DNA of 33,279 nt, taken from assembly GCA_030426845.1 (NCBI GenBank), contig JAUHXR010000065.1, positions 1-33,279 of the forward strand, in the 5' to 3' direction. This DNA is from Polyangia bacterium. Lineage in GTDB: Bacteria > Myxococcota_A > Polyangia > Polyangiales > Sandaracinaceae. Under the pieces are notes generated by a model that searched no databases, was not told the DNA's origin, and saw nothing but the letters and a program-made list of their open reading frames with translations. The stretch's first letter is position 1. Each line of letters starts with the position of its first letter. Made by a program: the position numbers and the translations under genes. This document shows positions 25,501-33,279 of this stretch, one piece after another.

Positions 25501-26751
25501 CAGCTCGAGCGGGCCTTCCGCAAGATGCTCCACCGCGTCGCGGGCAAGGAGGGCCAGGGCGACCTGGAGTACAACCTCTGGCACAACCTCGGCGTGATCT
25601 ACCGCGACCGGCTCAAGCAGTACGAGAACGCGGTCGCCGCCTTCACGACCGTCACGCAGCGCATCCGCCCGGACAGCGCGACCGATCACCAGATCCTCGC
25701 CGAGCTCCACACGATGATCGGCGGTGACAACGTCCAGAGCGCGATCGAGCAGCACCAGTGGCTCATCCGCCAGGACCCGTACCGCGTCGACAGCTACCAG
25801 CAGCTCTACAAGCTCTACTTCGACGCCCGCCAGTACGACAAGGCGTGGTGCCTCGCCGCGACGCTCACCTTCCTCAAGAAGGCGAACGCGGAGCAGCAGC
25901 AGTTCTTCGCCGACAACAAGCCGAGCGGTCCCATCCGGCCGACGGCGCGCCTCAACGACGAGCGCTGGCTCAAGGACGTGGCGCACCCGGAGCAGGACCT
26001 GCTCGCGAGCAAGATCTTCGAGCAGCTCTGGCCCGCGGTCCTGTCGCTCCGCATCCAGAGCGACAAGCAGGCGCAGCTCTCGGCCAAGCACGAGGTCAAC
26101 CTCGCCGAGAGCACGGTGACTTTCGCCCGGACCTTCGGGTTCTGCGCGAACGTCCTGGGTCTGCCGCCGCCGCGGCTCTTCCTGCGCACGGACGTGCCGG
26201 GCGGGCTCACGCACATGCCGGTCTGGCCGCTCGCGTCCCTCTCGGGCGCGACGCTGCTGAGCGGCTACAGCCCGGGTGACCTGATGTTCGTGGCCGCCCG
26301 CCACCTCGCGGACTACCGGCCCGAGCACTACATCCGCACGATGCTCAAGTCGAACACCGAGCTGAAGACGGTGCTCATGGCGGGGCTGCGCATCTCGGGC
26401 GTCGTGCCGCAGGCCGACGCGGCGACCGAGCAGGCGGCTCAGCAGATCGCGAGCAAGATCCAGCCGGCGCAGCGGGACGCGCTCCGCAGCCTCGCCAAGC
26501 GCTTCGTGGACGCGGGCGCGCGGACGGACATCAAGCGCTGGCTGCAGGCGGTCGAGCTCACCTCGTGCCGCGCGGGCCTGCTGGCGTGCAACGACCTCGA
26601 CACGGCGGCGCGGATGGTCACCCAGCTCGGCGCGGCCGGGCCGGTGGACCTCGCGCCGAAGGAGAAGGTCAAGGAGCTGGTCCTCTTCAGCGTGAGCGAG
26701 GAGTACTTCAAGCTGCGAGAGTTCCTGGGCATCAGGATCCCGCTCGCGTAG
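16561..26751 (+). CDS. gltI: GltI-like (AgmK-like) giant cytoplasmic TPR protein
   Basis: 3396 residues from a GTG with AGGAGG 7 bases upstream. No signal peptide or membrane helix, so cytoplasmic. Residues about 15-3080 are a continuous TPR solenoid. By eye there are around 40 supra-repeats of roughly 70-80 residues, each pairing a unit like AIDTYQRILEIDPDDLTA with one like LERWTDLADNIGRQL. Acidic residues and LE pairs dominate. The last 280 residues differ: at 3221-3256 the text VWPLASLSGATLL, GYSPGDLMFVAARHLADYR and PEHY resembles the region around the HExxH helix of M48-type peptidases, but without the metal-binding motif. In Myxococcus AgmK/GltI (about 3.8 kb residues as I recall) is the cytoplasmic TPR partner of the motor and GltJ/MglA. 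It follows the TPR lipoprotein by 172 bases. Long antisense ORFs on this gene are codon-bias shadows. Confidence 0.85.
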   Translation: MSETENEAPAELSDDDRAKLAELDEAIEKYTGQKRWTDVIKAMVEKGDIHVDPAQKVELYAEAGRMYLDKSSNQAEAIKCFEKVLEHDSHNLEAIEQLKEMYEKRRDWESLVGIRQRAAERMDEADRLFEYIEIANLATQRLRKPDICIALWEKVLEEDPESHEALESLSQLYERAREWEPLARVLDKRVSQIDDENELKQSLQKLGMIYADKIGDDEGAVSAFRRLLMLDPDDRRAQEQLKRRYVALRAWDDLEDFYAATEKWDELIRTFEREAEGKDTTDEERAQLLFRAARLWLEKNDKPDRAARAYEKVLSKDENNLEAALALSPIYEEAGDAKKLVRVYEIRLHHAEEPAERVHLLRESGLLYEEKLRKPKSAFRCFVEAFKADPTQEIIQDDVARLAEATNGWDKAIQAYADAIEGSTDIDVQVELRLQLGRLLTQVEKVDEAIEQYRAVYDARSDSMEAIGALEQLYRQTERYRELLEVYERRMELEGDPEVRRQLAYGRAGLFQNELGDADRAIDAYQAILDEWGDDESDAYAALDGLYFTEERWAEMAQTLERRIDLGPESTEELAALKFRLANVLSEHLDEKDRSLGLYREVLTLLPEHDGARERLESFLEVEIDEDGNVVGAELAAQAATILEPIYEMNGQWEALVKALEVLADASSHDPERRLEILTKVGEVCGTQIGDQARAFDAYARALRVMPESVETLQRLELLAVEQNRFDDLYALVEELAAATTDPDLSRALWLKSAMIHDNQRNDVDKAVHAYNQILESDPGDHEVLDWLDALYRRTERWRDLLGVVRRKAELASDPERQEELLAQNAMVYEEMLEEPESAIGVYNDILELDPTSQRALVALDRLYERLERWTDLADNIGRQLSIADDPEAQTSLMLRLAVLRETRMDAIEAAIEIYREVLDRDPTVPAALEALERLIQREDQQLAIAGVLEPIYRDSSQYEKLIQVHEIQAAHAESPDMQVELLHQIAELYEVALEDYGNAFYSYARALAADPADLNTQEQLERIARATGAFEQLAQVYEERVQGLEDPALAAQLHVKAATIREDQLADYDTSIAHYQRVLAIDPDHIESATALERLFQMAERYEELAQILLKKAQILDIPDDQKSHLYRAAAIYEDLLERPNDAIGVYQKVLDVDSEDLPALDKLIELHLRLEKWPELLGFYERKADIVFDPDEKKALYLEVGAVYEREVGDVDKAIDTYQRILEIDPDDLTAIQRLDALYQASGNWEELRNILEREAELAGDPNEVISYRYRIADLWDHRLGDPARAVEGYRDILAVIPDHQPTLEALERMIAEGKEPNEAALVLDPIYRQYGEFERLVAVLEVQVAHEEDPARKVDLLHQIAELQEVQLERSQAAFEAFARALPHDFAAGGANEHTLGSLERLADELGAWPQLTGLYDTEIQKLRESAPDQLIDMALRVAQHYFIQVGDVDSSIARYRLVLEADEAHPQAIEALDQLYEQTERWPDLAEILAKEAQLAATPEDVLSFQFRLGQVYQHHLGRVDDAIGQYREILAAEPDHSQSLGALEMLFAEGVQPLMIGEILEPLYRMSESWDRLVGVQTVQLQYQTDPDERVQRMHAIAEIAEDRAGDHQTAFEWMQRALLEQPRHDHTVGEVERLAAMLDGWGQLANTYADVLAGAEDAETIVPTGKAQARVYEHELGDVQRAVESYLFVLKAQPADAEALENLDRIYSEHGAHEALAETLKRRVAIAEDDMERVELSFRLGQVLENELARIDEAVEVYNGLLANLDSEHEGSIKSLQNIYTEKQDWTSLFAIFQREMDVVMGDTARSDVTAKMAYVSSSYLGEADKAIELWKEVLDLRGEDPEALNALGNIYASLERWGELVEILDREVTVAESDETRCAIFADMARIFYTRLHKEQDAIDSWDRVLDIDPTNPTALFGIAEIHRNAERWHELADTLQRVIEVGAATLDDRTLETVYMQLGTLYEFTLEQPMDAVDAYQRGLEVNPYNYAAMDALERVHRQSGEWVDAIEVMEKRAAAMQEPEHKIAVYLAIAEAWQVHAEQPDRGTSAYERIVELDPLHRFAFDQLEQLHSAAGRWEELVEMYLARMDTVAEAEDSDPEEVIDLLLRVAGVYEEHLEDLEQAQDALIIAWEQDFTNKKTGNELERVTAAYARLLGKTDPWNKPLNLANETLSGLQGHEDEESRDIKIALCLRCANWYAIQLNHPEYATPYYDQILALDPTNYGAMNSQANLHRHLGQWQELAQMLGRMSEIVQAPHERASVFVDMGELCETHLGMPEQAPGYFQRALDADNLHVGAITSLERVYQGQQNWNELLKVLRLKVEGMKASDDHGPSDVADARLQVGELLELHFNRQEEAIEEFRAIVDADPTEIRALKGLERLYAVRESWQPLYEVLERQYHLVSTEKEKVSILIRLAAMLEEEFLKPELAAEKLEAVLEIDPNNENALRGLERLYRNLQQWERLIGAYERHVAASPDRGVKSACYAAIGEVYAGELGDVDRAIDSYLALLDIDEDNVAALDALTRLYEKREDYSQALEFMNKLARLQTDPAQAVDMRFRMGRILDAQLADRDGAVDCYRQALDADPGHLPSLEAMRKIHLDMGDWLAAAKTLEQETQYTDNPRRTSELLVELGRIYDERLDEHDRAVQCYDAAQKQNPDNEDAALPLAEEYVKTERWAEAFPLLDMLVKRSGKREQHEQHHLAFMLGDVALRLRQSGALADDAQAAIKALTKAYQLDQQHLPTLMKLADAHYQEQEWDKAFKYYQMLLVHHRDSLGRDETTEVFFKLGVVKREQGDRRKALNMFDKALEEDPHHRPTLEAMVGVYEKASDWEQVIHYKKQVLEVADIEERFAMLQDIGDLWDEKAKNPQKAIEAYAEASELEPENHRLLHKLLMLYQKTRQWDEAIMIIRRVADLDARPQAKSKYLYTIAVIYRDELKDADKAMQMFDESLDLDHTQLKAFEAINKILNQKKDWKQLERAFRKMLHRVAGKEGQGDLEYNLWHNLGVIYRDRLKQYENAVAAFTTVTQRIRPDSATDHQILAELHTMIGGDNVQSAIEQHQWLIRQDPYRVDSYQQLYKLYFDARQYDKAWCLAATLTFLKKANAEQQQFFADNKPSGPIRPTARLNDERWLKDVAHPEQDLLASKIFEQLWPAVLSLRIQSDKQAQLSAKHEVNLAESTVTFARTFGFCANVLGLPPPRLFLRTDVPGGLTHMPVWPLASLSGATLLSGYSPGDLMFVAARHLADYRPEHYIRTMLKSNTELKTVLMAGLRISGVVPQADAATEQAAQQIASKIQPAQRDALRSLAKRFVDAGARTDIKRWLQAVELTSCRAGLLACNDLDTAARMVTQLGAAGPVDLAPKEKVKELVLFSVSEEYFKLREFLGIRIPLA

Positions 26752-26791
26752 GCAGCGCCCCGAGCCGCCCGGCCGCCAAAGCCTCTTGCCA

Positions 26792-27964
26792 TCAGAACCG
26801 CGCCGTCGCGAGGAGCGCCCATCCCAGGGCGCTCACCGCGGCGGCCGCGATCCATCCCGCGAACACGGCCCGCTGGCGGCGCGCCAGCCACCGCCGCCAC
26901 CCCAGCGGCGAGCCGACGAACACCGCGTCGGCCGCCATCGTCCCCGCTTCGCGATAGCTCGACCCGCGCGGGCCTTTGGCCGCGCCGACGAGCACCGCGC
27001 GCCCGCGCCCCTCGCCGATACGCGCGCCCACCGACCGGAGCGCGGCCGCGCCCTGCTCGTCGTCGAACCACGTCAGCCGGCCCTCCTGCAGCGCCAGCTC
27101 GCCCACGCGGATCGGCCCCTCGAGCCCGCGCAGCCGGCGCTCGAACGCGGCCATCGCGAGCAGCAGCGCGATCACCAGCGCGCCCGCGACCCCGAGCCCC
27201 GCGAGGCGCGGCGACCCGTAGCGCACCCGCCAGGCGAGGGCGCCGTCGAACGGCCCGAGGGCTCGGCCGAGCAGGGCGACCTCGTCGCCCGCCCGTACGC
27301 AGGTCAGGCGCTCCCGGCCGAGCGGCAGCCGCGCAGCGCTCACCCCACGGAGGGGATCGGCCGGTGACACCAGCGAGCGCCGCCCCGACGTGTCCTCCTC
27401 GACCGCGAGGCTGCGGCTCCGGAACGGCACGTCGACCCGGTGCGCGGTCGGGCCCAGCTCCTCGACGCGCCCCGAGCGGTCGAACTCGCGCACCGAGAGA
27501 TCACGCGCGAGCGACACCCGCCGCACCCCGTGATCGCCGCTCGTCCACACGCTCAGCCCGCGGTCGTGCGCGGCCACGTCGATCACCTCGCGCGCGTGCA
27601 CCGTGGCGCGGTGAGGCACCCGCCGCAGCGCGCCGCTCCGGTCGAGCTCCGCGCGCGCGACCACGATCCGGTCCATCGACGTGGCCCAGACCAGGTAGGT
27701 CCGGTCGCCGGCGCGCGCCGCGGTGACCTCCGCCTCGCCGCCGCCGCGCGCCCCGAGCGGGAGCCACCCCGCGGGCACGCCGGCGCGCCGCAGCGCCTCC
27801 CCCGTCACCGCCAGCCGCCCGGTGAACCCCGGCGCGTGGTGGCAGCGCTCGGGCACCCACCGGGCGTCGAGCGCGTACGGCGCGGGCGCCGCGATCCGAG
27901 CGAGGAGCCCCCAGCTCGCGACGAGCAGGATCAGGAGCCCGAGGTGCGCGTGGGAGCGCCGCAT
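26792..27964 (-). CDS. Unrecognised membrane protein with three predicted TM helices
   Basis: 390 residues, very Arg/Ala/Gly-rich. A hydrophobic N-terminus (8-26) serves as signal or anchor. Residues about 80-235 are beta-rich and repetitive in feel (YLVWATSMDRIVVARAELD; LSVWTSGDHGVRRVSL), suggesting propeller-like blades. TM helices are at about 254-274 and 366-386. The segment between them (GELALQEGRLTWFDDEQ; GRAVLVGAAKGP; AADAVFVGSPLGWRRW) could be a small cytoplasmic beta domain, with faint resemblance to the membrane-proximal part of bacterial GIDE/MULAN-like proteins; I would not rely on that. The ATG at 27964 begins MRRSHAHLG. Convergent with gltI (40-bp gap) and 105 bases downstream of the crotonase gene on the same strand, so it may be co-transcribed with that gene. 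This gene occupies the place where gltJ might have been expected. Confidence 0.7.
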   Translation of the reverse strand: MRRSHAHLGLLILLVASWGLLARIAAPAPYALDARWVPERCHHAPGFTGRLAVTGEALRRAGVPAGWLPLGARGGGEAEVTAARAGDRTYLVWATSMDRIVVARAELDRSGALRRVPHRATVHAREVIDVAAHDRGLSVWTSGDHGVRRVSLARDLSVREFDRSGRVEELGPTAHRVDVPFRSRSLAVEEDTSGRRSLVSPADPLRGVSAARLPLGRERLTCVRAGDEVALLGRALGPFDGALAWRVRYGSPRLAGLGVAGALVIALLLAMAAFERRLRGLEGPIRVGELALQEGRLTWFDDEQGAAALRSVGARIGEGRGRAVLVGAAKGPRGSSYREAGTMAADAVFVGSPLGWRRWLARRQRAVFAGWIAAAAVSALGWALLATARF

Positions 27965-27993
27965 GCGAGCCGGACGCCCGAGCCCGCGCGCCT

Positions 27994-28026
27994 TGTTCCG
28001 CGGTGTGTTCCGCGGTGTGTTCCGCC
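27994..28026. repeat. 12-bp tandem repeat, about 2.7 copies
   Basis: Unit TGTTCCGCGGTG at 27994-28005 and 28006-28017, then a partial TGTTCCGCC. It lies in the 105-bp spacer between the crotonase and membrane-protein genes. Confidence 0.85.
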
Positions 28027-28069
28027 GCGGGCCGGCGCGAGCGTGACGGGGACCTGGGCTGCTGCCGCG

Positions 28070-28810
28070 CTATTGCTCGCGGCGGCGGAGGTACGCGGTT
28101 AGGGCGGCGCGCTGGTCCGGGCCGCCCCAGAGGGTGGCGAAGACGTCGCGCTCGATCGCGGCGGCGTCCTCGCCGTCGCTCGCGTCGATCACCCGCCGCA
28201 GGCCCTCCACCGCGGCGCTGGGCATCGCCGCGATCGCCTCGCCGATCGCGACGCACCGGCCGACGGGGTCGTCGTCGACCTCCTCCACCAGGCCGACCCC
28301 GCGGGCCGCCTCGGCGCTCAGGACCTCCGACGTGAGGAGGAGCCGCGTCATCACCCCGCGGGGGACCAGCCGCCGGAGGCGTCGGCCGCCGCCCCAGCCG
28401 GTCGAGACGCCCATCGCGGCCTGCCGGAACGAGAGCTTCGCGCTCGGCGCGGCGACCCGGTAGTCGCAGGCGACGAGCACCTCGCAGCCGCCGCCGAAGG
28501 CGTGGCCGTTGACCGCCGCGAGGACCGGCGCGGGCCCCTCCGCGAACCGATCGAGGAGCGCCTCCATCCGCCGGCAGAGCGCGAGCGTGCGGTCGAACGG
28601 CTCGCGCGCGATGACGCGAAGGTCCCCGCCGCTGAGGAACGAGTCGCCCGCGCCGGTGAGCACGATCGCGCGCGCGCCCGACGCGAGCGCGGCGTCGTAG
28701 GCGGCGGCGAGGGCGTCGTGGGCGGGCTCGTCGATCGCGTTGCGGGTCTCGGGGCGGTTGACCGTGAGCACGGTGACCGGCCCGCGCGGTTCGGCGAGGA
28801 CGAGGCGCAT
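28070..28810 (-). CDS. Crotonase-family (enoyl-CoA hydratase/isomerase-like) enzyme, possibly ECHDC1-type acyl-CoA decarboxylase
   Basis: 246 residues, typical for a single crotonase domain. The oxyanion-hole loops are visible: GAGDSFLSGGDL (54-64) and NGHAFGGGCEV with Glu110 in the place of the first catalytic Glu of hydratases. The second catalytic Glu is absent: after F128 comes RQAAMGVSTGWGGGRRL. The spacing between that Phe and the MG pair, plus the WGG motif, is shorter than in hydratases. It matches what I recall of ECHDC1 (ethylmalonyl-CoA decarboxylase; MGIVPSWGG). It may therefore decarboxylate or otherwise process a branched acyl-CoA rather than hydrate an enoyl-CoA. The ATG at 28810 begins MRLVLAEPRGPVTVLTVNRP, the normal family start. 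Divergent from tsaE, 111 bases apart. Confidence 0.85.
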   Translation of the reverse strand: MRLVLAEPRGPVTVLTVNRPETRNAIDEPAHDALAAAYDAALASGARAIVLTGAGDSFLSGGDLRVIAREPFDRTLALCRRMEALLDRFAEGPAPVLAAVNGHAFGGGCEVLVACDYRVAAPSAKLSFRQAAMGVSTGWGGGRRLRRLVPRGVMTRLLLTSEVLSAEAARGVGLVEEVDDDPVGRCVAIGEAIAAMPSAAVEGLRRVIDASDGEDAAAIERDVFATLWGGPDQRAALTAYLRRREQ

Positions 28811-28846
28811 CGGGCCTGCTCTACCATCGCGCCCCCCCACGATCGA

Positions 28847-28882
28847 CCCGCGCCGCGACCCGCGTCGCGGCCCGCGCCGCGG
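28847..28882. repeat. 12-bp tandem repeat, three copies
   Basis: Units CCCGCGCCGCGA, CCCGCGTCGCGG and CCCGCGCCGCGG back to back in the spacer between the divergent crotonase and tsaE genes. A TATGAT hexamer (28907-28912) follows; it could be a -10 element giving a near-leaderless tsaE transcript, but no -35 is seen. Confidence 0.75.
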
Positions 28883-28921
28883 CCTGCCGAGCGCCCTCGG
28901 TGCGCCTATGATCGCGGGGCC

Positions 28922-29383
28922 ATGGAGCGCCTCCTCGAGTCCCGTCGCGCGACCCGCCGTCTCGGCGCCGCGCTGGCGCCGCTGCTCGCGCCCGGCGACG
29001 TGATCTGGCTCGAGGGCGAGCTCGGCGCGGGGAAGACCTTCTTCACCCGCGGCCTGCTGCGCGCGCTCGGCGTGCCCGAGGCGATCCCCGTCACGAGCCC
29101 CACCTTCGCGCTGATGCACGAGCACGAGGGGAGGGCGCCGATCCGGCACCTCGACCTGTATCGCCTCGGCGACGTCGAGGAGCTGGACGAGCTCGGGATC
29201 GGCGAGCTCTTCGAGGACGCGATCGTCGTGATCGAGTGGGGGGCGCGGTTCCGTGACGCCCTCGGCGCCCGGGGGCTCGAGATCGCGCTGGCCATCCCCG
29301 ACGACGGCGTCGGCCGCCGCGCCCGCCTCACCGCGCTCGACCCGCGCGGCGAGAGGATGCTCGCGGCGCTCGAAGGCGGCTGA
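28922..29383 (+). CDS. tsaE: TsaE, ATPase of tRNA N6-threonylcarbamoyladenosine synthesis
   Basis: 153 residues, the normal length. TsaE works with TsaB and TsaD to complete t6A37 on ANN-reading tRNAs; its ATP hydrolysis resets the complex. Family motifs are all visible: Walker A GELGAGKT (32-39), [14 protein letters not shown] (57-70), the HLDLYRL motif (76-82) and VVIEWGARF (102-110) for the acidic catalytic region. The ATG at 28922 starts [15 protein letters not shown], matching the family start, where the hydrophobic [11 protein letters not shown] strand follows soon after. No clear Shine-Dalgarno is seen, consistent with a short or missing leader. Neighbouring tsaB or tsaD are not in the window. 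Confidence 0.96.
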   Translation: MERLLESRRATRRLGAALAPLLAPGDVIWLEGELGAGKTFFTRGLLRALGVPEAIPVTSPTFALMHEHEGRAPIRHLDLYRLGDVEELDELGIGELFEDAIVVIEWGARFRDALGARGLEIALAIPDDGVGRRARLTALDPRGERMLAALEGG

Positions 29384-29395
29384 GAGACTGCGTCG

Positions 29396-29425
29396 GCGGC
29401 GAGGACCCGACGCGCCGCGCTTTTT
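29396..29425 (+). terminator. possible terminator between tsaE and carB
   Basis: A 6-bp GC stem (GCGGCG 29396-29401, CGCCGC 29413-29418) with an 11-base loop, followed by GC and TTTTT (29421-29425). An alternative stem CGTCGG/CCGACG overlaps it. The T-run is the only clear one near here, supporting a terminator for tsaE. Confidence 0.45.
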
Positions 29426-29475
29426 GGGACCCCGCTTGCGCCTGGGGGGCTGCCGCGGTAGCACCCTCCACCGAC

Positions 29476-32805
<3,330 letters not shown>

Positions 32806-32806
32806 G

Positions 32807-33279
32807 ATGGACCGCCGCCTCGCCCGCTCCCGGATCGTCAGCTCGCTCGCCGGCCTCGGCGCGGTGATCCTGCTCGCGCTCGCCTCGCGCGGCGGCGCGC
32901 AGTCGGACAACGAGTGGGTTCACTACCGGCGCCTCTCCCTCGAGACGCCGTGGGGCGAGCAGCGCGTGCTCATGACGTTCCCGCGGCGCGGCGACCGGCT
33001 CGAGCACCCGCCCGACGAGCGCTACCCCGTGGTCATCGCGCTCCACGGCCGGGGCGAAGCGCTGCAGGGCGCCGAGCGCGGCTACATGGGCTGGGCGAAC
33101 CGCTACGGCCTCGCCGAGGCCTTCGCGACGCTCTCGCGCGGGCGCGTGTTCCTCACCGACTACCGCCGCTTCGCGCGGCCCGCGCACCTGGCTTACCTGA
33201 ACCAGTCGCTCCGTCGGCAGCCCTTCCAGGGCCTGATCGTGGTCACCCCCTACACGCCGGACATCGGCCGCGAGCCGGT
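32807..33279 (+). CDS. Secreted alpha/beta-hydrolase-like protein (N-terminal part; cut by window edge)
   Basis: 157 residues are visible, open to the right edge. ATG at 32807 follows the carB stop by one base, so the two are probably co-transcribed and translationally coupled. A signal peptide (Arg-rich start, hydrophobic 12-28, cleavage near GGA-QS at 31) suggests export. RYPVVIALHGRGEALQG at residues about 72-88 has the HGxGE oxyanion-strand motif of alpha/beta-hydrolase esterases. LSLETPWGEQRVLMTFPRRG resembles the beta strands that precede it in PHB-depolymerase or esterase-type proteins. The catalytic Ser, Asp and His would lie beyond the edge. The enzyme class is likely; the substrate is unknown. 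Confidence 0.7.
   Translation, partial: MDRRLARSRIVSSLAGLGAVILLALASRGGAQSDNEWVHYRRLSLETPWGEQRVLMTFPRRGDRLEHPPDERYPVVIALHGRGEALQGAERGYMGWANRYGLAEAFATLSRGRVFLTDYRRFARPAHLAYLNQSLRRQPFQGLIVVTPYTPDIGREP

Noticed and set aside
16561-26751. Extreme density of CTCGAG in the giant TPR gene
   Set aside because: It simply encodes the frequent Leu-Glu dipeptides of the TPR helices with preferred codons, not a restriction or regulatory signal.
29436-29464. TTGCGC-17-TAGCAC as a carB promoter
   Set aside because: Both hexamers are poor matches and the spacing to the ATG is only about 11 bases. No stronger evidence supports it.

Overview
The window is GC-rich, densely coding bacterial DNA. The best fit is a myxobacterium (phylum Myxococcota), probably of the Polyangia/Sandaracinus type. 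The evidence is a block of TPR, FHA and TonB-like proteins that matches, in domain order, size and localisation signals, the core (GltD-to-GltI) part of the Myxococcus Glt gliding-motility envelope complex, including a 3396-residue all-TPR protein. The assignment is from domain architecture and remembered family features, not from a database search. No tRNA, rRNA, CRISPR, transposase, integrase or phage gene was seen.

Layout. (1) 1-5341, mixed housekeeping and envelope genes: the start of ftsY (minus, runs off the left edge), a secreted membrane-anchored Ig-like/carboxypeptidase-regulatory protein (minus), a HEAT-repeat protein, a possible 39-residue ORF coupled at both ends, a HAMP protein with no output domain, a YraN-type nuclease-fold protein (minus) and a cysteine-rich lipoprotein (minus). 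(2) 5517-26751, the Glt-like cluster, all on the plus strand: a periplasmic TPR protein (possibly GltC-like), GltD-like, GltE-like lipoprotein, a small secreted GltF-position protein, GltG-like FHA/TM/TonB-C protein, an extra TPR lipoprotein and the giant GltI-like protein. (3) 26792-28810, minus: an unrecognised three-helix membrane protein and a crotonase-family enzyme resembling ECHDC1-type decarboxylases. (4) 28922-33279, plus: tsaE, carB and the start of a secreted alpha/beta-hydrolase-like protein that runs off the right edge.

How it may work together. In Myxococcus the Glt proteins form a trans-envelope machine: GltI in the cytoplasm, GltF/G/J in the inner membrane, GltC/D/E in the periplasm or lipid-anchored, and GltA/B/H/K at the outer membrane, driven by the AglRQS proton channel. 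Here the cytoplasm-to-periplasm part is present, but no GltJ (AgmX), no outer-membrane barrels and no AglRQS motor lie in the window. The transcriptional layout suggests three units: TPR protein-gltD-gltE; gltF-gltG; and TPR lipoprotein-gltI. They are separated by hairpin terminators, and each has a sigma-70-like promoter.

Six promoter candidates in the window, upstream of ftsY, the HEAT gene, the HAMP gene and the three Glt-like units, all read with an exact 18-bp spacer. The most notable single observations are the pseudo-peptidase-like C-terminus of the giant TPR protein, the cryptic second FHA-like segment of the GltG-like protein, and a patch of rare TTA/CTA codons inside the gltD-like gene.
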